NCBI GenBank assembly: GCA_017532825.1
Contig: JAFXIT010000031.1
Span: 70,613-105,506 of the forward strand
Length of the DNA: 34,894 nt
Source of the DNA: Clostridia bacterium
Lineage (GTDB): Bacteria > Bacillota > Clostridia > Oscillospirales > QAMX01
Direction: 5' to 3'
The notes below the pieces were generated by a model. That model saw only the letters and a list, made by a program, of their open reading frames with translations. It was not told the DNA's origin and ran no database searches. The position numbers and the translations under genes were made by a program. Position 1 is the first letter of the stretch; the number at the start of each line of letters is the position of its first letter. Of this stretch, positions 31,095-34,894 are shown piece after piece.

Positions 31095-31657
31095 CGGTGA
31101 AACCTCTTTTTTAGCTCTCTGCCGAGAGGACCTATGGAAAACAGCCCCACGACCGTCAGCATCCCCACGGACACCGACAAAAGCACCACCGTCGGCCAGC
31201 GGAAGCTGTCGAGAATTAAAAGCAGCACCGCCGTCAGCAGCCCTGCGGCAGATACGCTCAGCAGGGGAAGGGGCGAGAGCTTGCGTCGGAAAAGGTCGGC
31301 AACAAAGAAGATACCCATGGCGATGACCAGCGAAAAGCCGATTATCGGAAGCACGAAGCCTGCCCAGTCCTTGCCGAAGATGAGGGTAAGCAGGAAAAGG
31401 TATCCGCAACACCAGAGCACGGTCTGGGCAAAATGTGAGGCAAACCTCGCCTCGATGTGGGCTCGGTGAAGAAAGGTGCGGTAAAAAAGCCACTCTCCGC
31501 CGAGCACGCAGAGGGAAAAGGGAACGCCGGGGATGCATAGGTCGCATATAACGCAGACGGCACCGCCGATGATAAAGAGTATTATAAGCCACTGCCGCAG
31601 AATCTCAAAGGTCGTGCGGCGGTGTTTTTTTATGGGGTAGACTATCCGAACGTCCAT
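31091..31657 (-). CDS. DUF6320-like membrane protein
   Basis: A 188-residue protein: a short N-terminal basic segment (YPIKKHRR) precedes six hydrophobic helices (about residues 22-182), and the C-terminus is basic. I believe this is the DUF6320 family, which is often found next to condensation-fold (alcohol acetyltransferase-like) genes, as here. The start at 31657 is set by GGGGAG and by its position one base after the stop of the upstream acyltransferase gene. No reaction can be assigned; it may be the membrane partner of the acyltransferase. Confidence 0.7.
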   Translation of the reverse strand: MDVRIVYPIKKHRRTTFEILRQWLIILFIIGGAVCVICDLCIPGVPFSLCVLGGEWLFYRTFLHRAHIEARFASHFAQTVLWCCGYLFLLTLIFGKDWAGFVLPIIGFSLVIAMGIFFVADLFRRKLSPLPLLSVSAAGLLTAVLLLILDSFRWPTVVLLSVSVGMLTVVGLFSIGPLGRELKKRFHR

Positions 31658-31658
31658 A

Positions 31659-33125
31659 TCACACACTCCCCGAAAGTCGGTATTCAAGCCCCACGCCCTC
31701 CAAAAGCTCTCCCAAGGCCTCCTCAAAGGAGGCATTGTCGGTGGCCTTGGTCACGGTCAATACCGCCCTGCCTTCGTAGCTTATAAGTCCGCAGGCGACC
31801 TTGCTTAAGCCGCTCGGTCCGAGCACGAAGTCAAATTTTTCGATATGCGGACGCATACTCTCGGGCAGACTCACCCTGCCGAGGTTTGAAAGGGTGTTTG
31901 AAAAGACCGCCTCGCCGATCTGGCCGTATATCAGCCTCACCACGGGGCGCTTTACCGCAAGTGGGATGAACCTGAGTGACCGCACGAGCTTGTTTGCCAT
32001 GGCGGCGTTTTGCTCCAGAGAATCCCTGCCCATCGCCCCTGCAAGCTCGCCTGCAAGACGGGGTATGAGGGAGGAAAGCTCGGTACACTCCGAGCGGGGA
32101 ACGGAGATGGTCGCATAGAGGGAAAAGTTTCGAAGGGTCACCGACCCGACCGTCGGTCGGAGGTTGATGGGTACCTGGATCTGTATCCTGCCCTCACCCG
32201 AAGAGCTTTCTGCGTTTGCCATAAACAAAAGTGATAGCACAAAGACCGTCACACTGCATCCTCTTGCCTTGGCGGCGAAGTGAAGTGCGTCCGCATCCAG
32301 CTCAAAGTGGAGCACCCTCGAGGGCTGGCGGCGGGTGATGCGGCCGTCGATACGCAGGGCGGTCTTTTCGGAAAAGCCGGAGGGGGAGGCGGGAGGCAGA
32401 CGGAGAAAGTCGTTGTCGGTCTCACCGGGGAGCGGGGTCTCCCAGACGGGAAATTCGGTTATCCTCTCGCCGCAGAGCCGCAGATATTCGGCCGTGAGGG
32501 TCTTTAAAAAGACCATTCCGCCGCTGCCGTCGGTCAAAAGGTGGAAAAACTCCGCCGAGATGCGTTCCCCAAAAAAGCTCACCCTGAAGGGCATTGCGCC
32601 CGATGAGGCCATATTTATCCGCTGACAGGGGACGGTGCTTTCGTTTCGCAGACGGGGACGGCGGTATACCGCATCGAGGTAGTGCCAGTAAAATCCGCAC
32701 CGCACCCCAGTGGCAAAGTGGGGGAAGCGCCGAAGGGTGAAATCGAGGGCAAGCTGTAAAAGCTCGGGGATGATCGGCTTTTTGAGGTAGACCGACAGAC
32801 GAAAGACCGCCATTCGGCGACCGCTTACCGCAAGGGGGTATATCTTTGCGGCGGTGTCGAGGGGGTACCAGTCCTGCCTGGGGCGGGAATATATCCTGCC
32901 TAAATTGTGCTCTGAAAGACGTCTTGCCGCCTCCGAGGGTGCAACGCCGTTTGCACACAGCAGCACAAGCCCGCCCTTGAGGTCGTTTAGCATTGCACGG
33001 CGGTCATGGGGCGAAAGCATCCCGAGGTTAGACTGCCAACGCTCGCAAAGCTCGGCAAAAAGTCCCCTATCCTCGGGGGACAGCTTGCGTATAAGACGGG
33101 CGTAATTTTTCTGTTTGTACCTCAT
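31659..33125 (-). CDS. Condensation-fold acyltransferase (alcohol acetyltransferase/PapA-like)
   Basis: A 488-residue protein of the chloramphenicol-acetyltransferase/condensation superfamily. The catalytic HxxxDG motif appears as FFHLLTDGSGG (His195, Asp199). NLRPTVGSVTLRNFSLYATI near residue 330 corresponds to the second-lobe N-x-R / N-x-F structural motif. Such proteins transfer acyl groups from CoA or carrier proteins to alcohols or amines; substrate unknown. The start at 33125 (MRYKQKNY) is chosen for the AAAGGG site. It has its own promoter and an inverted-repeat operator candidate in the leader, and is coupled to the DUF6320-like gene downstream. Confidence 0.82.
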   Translation of the reverse strand: MRYKQKNYARLIRKLSPEDRGLFAELCERWQSNLGMLSPHDRRAMLNDLKGGLVLLCANGVAPSEAARRLSEHNLGRIYSRPRQDWYPLDTAAKIYPLAVSGRRMAVFRLSVYLKKPIIPELLQLALDFTLRRFPHFATGVRCGFYWHYLDAVYRRPRLRNESTVPCQRINMASSGAMPFRVSFFGERISAEFFHLLTDGSGGMVFLKTLTAEYLRLCGERITEFPVWETPLPGETDNDFLRLPPASPSGFSEKTALRIDGRITRRQPSRVLHFELDADALHFAAKARGCSVTVFVLSLLFMANAESSSGEGRIQIQVPINLRPTVGSVTLRNFSLYATISVPRSECTELSSLIPRLAGELAGAMGRDSLEQNAAMANKLVRSLRFIPLAVKRPVVRLIYGQIGEAVFSNTLSNLGRVSLPESMRPHIEKFDFVLGPSGLSKVACGLISYEGRAVLTVTKATDNASFEEALGELLEGVGLEYRLSGSV

Positions 33126-33150
33126 ATAATACCCTTTATACCGAGCTAAA

Positions 33151-33168
33151 ACAGACAAAACAGTCTGT
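33151..33168. promoter_or_regulatory. Inverted repeat in the acyltransferase leader (operator candidate)
   Basis: ACAGAC-AAAACA-GTCTGT, a perfect 6-bp inverted repeat between the promoter -10 (33192) and the start codon (33125). The pattern resembles TetR-type operators; no regulator gene is adjacent. Confidence 0.55.
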
Positions 33169-33191
33169 CTGCGCTGAATTTCGACAGATAT

Positions 33192-33220
33192 ATTATACCA
33201 CGCTATGCGCGGCGTTGCAA
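33192..33220 (-). promoter_or_regulatory. Sigma-A promoter of the acyltransferase gene
   Basis: On the minus strand, -35 TTGCAA (33220-33215), 17-bp spacer, perfect -10 TATAAT (33197-33192). It begins 3 bases beyond the dnaJ terminator. Confidence 0.78.
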
Positions 33221-33222
33221 AC

Positions 33223-33256
33223 AAAAGAAGTTCCGACGGGAGTCGGAACTTCTTTT
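33223..33256 (-). terminator. Intrinsic terminator after dnaJ
   Basis: A perfect 15-bp stem (33223-33237 with 33242-33256), loop GGGA, A- and T-runs on its sides; 4 bases after the dnaJ stop. Confidence 0.94.
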
Positions 33257-33260
33257 ACTT

Positions 33261-34421
33261 TTACTGTTCGCCCGAGAACTTCTTTTTTACCTTTTCGAAG
33301 AAGCTCTCCCTTGCGGAGTTGTTCTTTTTGCCGTCGGAGATCTTTTCAAGCTCACGCAGCAGATCCTTTTGACGGGAGGAGAGGTTCTTCGGGGTCTCGA
33401 CGGTGACCGTCAGACGGTAGTCGCCCCGAAGCTTGCTTCCGGGCTGACGTATGCCCTTGCCTTTGATGCGGAATACCGTGCCGCTCTGGACACCCTCGGG
33501 GATGTCGTAGTCGAAATCTCCGTCAAGTCCGGGAATGCGGACGGTGTCGCCCAGTGCCGCCTGGGTGAAGCTTATGGGTACGGTGCAGAGCAGATCGTAG
33601 CCGTCACGGTCGAAAAACTCGTGCCGCCTTACGTTGACGGTGATGTGCAGGTCGCCCGAGGGGCCGCCGTTTGCGCCCGCAGAGCCCTGGGAGCGGAGGA
33701 TGACGGTCTGGTCGTCGTCGATACCTGCGGGGATGTTGACCGAAATGGTACGGTTCTTGCGTACCGCACCCTGGCCTCGGCAGGTGGTGCAGGGGTCCTT
33801 GATGACCTTGCCCTTGCCGCCGCAGCTCTGGCACACGCCCGAGGTGGAGACCACCCCGAAGGGGGTGCGCTTGGAGACCCGTGTCTGTCCGCTTCCGTGA
33901 CAGACCGAGCAGGTCTCGGCCGAGCTGCCCTTCTTTGCACCGCTTCCCGAGCAGTCGGGACAGCTTTCGATGCGGCTGACCGAGACGTCCTTGGTACAGC
34001 CGAAGGCCGCCTCCTCAAAGGTTATGGTGACCTCTCTGCCGATGTCCTCGCCCCGTCTGGGTGCGTTTCGGGGAACGCCCTGTCCCCCAAAGCCGCCGAA
34101 GAAGGAGCTGAAGATGTCGCCGATGTCGCCCATATCGAAGCCGCCGCCGTAACCGCCGTAGCCGCCGCCGGGCTGGCCCGCACCGTAGTTGGGGTCGACG
34201 CCCGCAAAGCCGAACTGGTCGTAGCGGCTCTTCTTGTCGGCATCGGAAAGCACCTCGTAGGCCTCGTTTATCTCCTTGAACTTGACCTCGGCTTCCTTGT
34301 CGCCGGGGTGAAGGTCGGGATGGTACTGCTTGGCAAGCTTTCGGAATGATTTTTTTATCTCATCGTCCGAGGCGGTCTTGGTTAGCCCAAGCACCTCGTA
34401 GTAATCGCGTTTGTCTGCCAT
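33261..34421 (-). CDS. dnaJ: Chaperone DnaJ (Hsp40)
   Basis: A 386-residue type I J-protein, the co-chaperone that stimulates DnaK ATPase and delivers substrates. J domain at residues 1-70 with the HPD motif at 34-36. A Gly/Phe-rich region follows at about 75-120 ([11 protein letters not shown]). Four zinc-finger half sites are [24 protein letters not shown] and CTTCRGQG. The two C-terminal beta domains follow, and the end is Lys-rich. All zinc ligands are present. GAGGCG on the minus strand precedes the ATG at 34421. It lies 23 bases downstream of dnaK, the usual hrcA-grpE-dnaK-dnaJ order. Confidence 0.97.
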   Translation of the reverse strand: MADKRDYYEVLGLTKTASDDEIKKSFRKLAKQYHPDLHPGDKEAEVKFKEINEAYEVLSDADKKSRYDQFGFAGVDPNYGAGQPGGGYGGYGGGFDMGDIGDIFSSFFGGFGGQGVPRNAPRRGEDIGREVTITFEEAAFGCTKDVSVSRIESCPDCSGSGAKKGSSAETCSVCHGSGQTRVSKRTPFGVVSTSGVCQSCGGKGKVIKDPCTTCRGQGAVRKNRTISVNIPAGIDDDQTVILRSQGSAGANGGPSGDLHITVNVRRHEFFDRDGYDLLCTVPISFTQAALGDTVRIPGLDGDFDYDIPEGVQSGTVFRIKGKGIRQPGSKLRGDYRLTVTVETPKNLSSRQKDLLRELEKISDGKKNNSARESFFEKVKKKFSGEQ

Positions 34422-34444
34422 GGAAACGCCTCTTTAAGGGAATT

Positions 34445-34894
34445 TTATTTGTTGTCGTCGTCCTTGACCTCGTAGTCGTTGGAGTAGAACTCGCCGTCCT
34501 CGCCGGCCTGTGCGCCGCCTGCGGCACCGGGCTCGCCGTTTGCCGCGCCGGTGGCCTTGTAGAGCTTCTCGGAAAGGGCGTAGAACTCCTTGGTCAGAGC
34601 CTCGCTTGCCGACTTGATAAGCTCAACGTCCTCACCCTTGAGGGCTTCCTTGAGCGCCTCGAGGCCCTTGTTTACGGGCTCCTTGTCGCTCTCGGGGAGC
34701 TTGTCGCCGATCTCACCGAGGGTCTTCTCGGTCTGGTATACCAGCTGTTCGGCCTGGTTGCGGGCGTCGACTGCCTCACGGGCCTTGCGGTCCTCCTCGG
34801 CGTGGAGCTCGGCTTCCTTGACTGCCTTGTCGATGTCCTCCTTGCTCATGGTGGTGGAGGAGGTGATGGTTATCTTCTGCTCGGCGCCGGTACC
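34445..34894 (-). CDS. dnaK: Chaperone DnaK (Hsp70), C-terminal part only
   Basis: The frame is open to the window edge; 149 residues of the C-terminus are visible. GTGAEQKITITSSTTMSKED is the end of the substrate-binding beta domain running into the helical lid, and the tail is Gly/Ala-rich and acidic. The variable tail ends EVKDDDNK, where DnaK usually shows an EEVDK-like acidic end. The ATPase domain lies outside the window. It is co-transcribed with dnaJ. Confidence 0.96.
   Translation of the reverse strand, partial: GTGAEQKITITSSTTMSKEDIDKAVKEAELHAEEDRKAREAVDARNQAEQLVYQTEKTLGEIGDKLPESDKEPVNKGLEALKEALKGEDVELIKSASEALTKEFYALSEKLYKATGAANGEPGAAGGAQAGEDGEFYSNDYEVKDDDNK

Overview
The window reads as a chromosomal stretch of a G+C-rich, spore-forming member of the Firmicutes (class Clostridia, most likely a gut Oscillospiraceae/Christensenellales-type lineage). 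The evidence is a complete spoIIGA-sigE pair, a spoVAC-spoVAD-spoVAE operon, a SpoVB-like flippase, consensus sigma-A promoters, strong GGAGG ribosome sites and dnaK-dnaJ. No rRNA, tRNA, CRISPR array, transposase or integrase gene is visible. The window cuts the first gene (SpoVB-like flippase) and the last one (dnaK).

Layout. 1-4.2 kb: flippase and a GH106-like glycoside hydrolase. 4.2-7.5 kb: an acyl-CoA ligase divergent from spoIIGA-sigE. 7.6-11.7 kb: a TIM-barrel hydrolase-like protein with a DUF4003 protein, then a Cys-rich clan GH-A-like hydrolase on the other strand. 11.75-14.6 kb: ZIP metal transporter, CcdA, membrane-tethered TlpA-type thioredoxin and an RlmA-type rRNA methyltransferase. 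14.6-17.5 kb: an Asp-box lipoprotein bracketed by a duplicated terminator, a frameshifted SH3-SH3-C39 peptidase gene, a small XRE regulator and a nitroreductase. 17.6-20.6 kb: a CLC chloride transporter convergent with the spoVA operon. 20.7-25.4 kb: ECF sigma factor, anti-sigma-like membrane protein, internally duplicated lipoprotein, and an MBOAT/DHHW O-acetylation pair. 25.4-26.3 kb: a strikingly A+T-rich peptidase-S51 gene followed by a tandem mini-hairpin array. 26.4-29.8 kb: CPA2 antiporter with a PII-like partner, a membrane protein and murA. 29.9-33.2 kb: a two-gene chromate-type transporter and a condensation-fold acyltransferase with a DUF6320-like partner. 33.2 kb to the end: dnaJ and dnaK.

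The genes are compact: stop/start overlaps couple many of them, convergent pairs share bidirectional terminators, and several divergent pairs have abutting or shared -35 elements. The most unusual signal is that two shared terminators between convergent genes each appear to have received a single-gene segment of about 0.93 kb. One (around 14.6-15.6 kb) is bracketed by a direct repeat of about 55 bp that copies the 3' end of the methyltransferase gene plus its terminator. The other (around 25.4-26.3 kb) seems to have split the left arm of a long terminator hairpin and carries four mini-hairpins joined by an ATATCAC linker. These look like small gene cassettes that enter at terminators; no recombinase is encoded in either.
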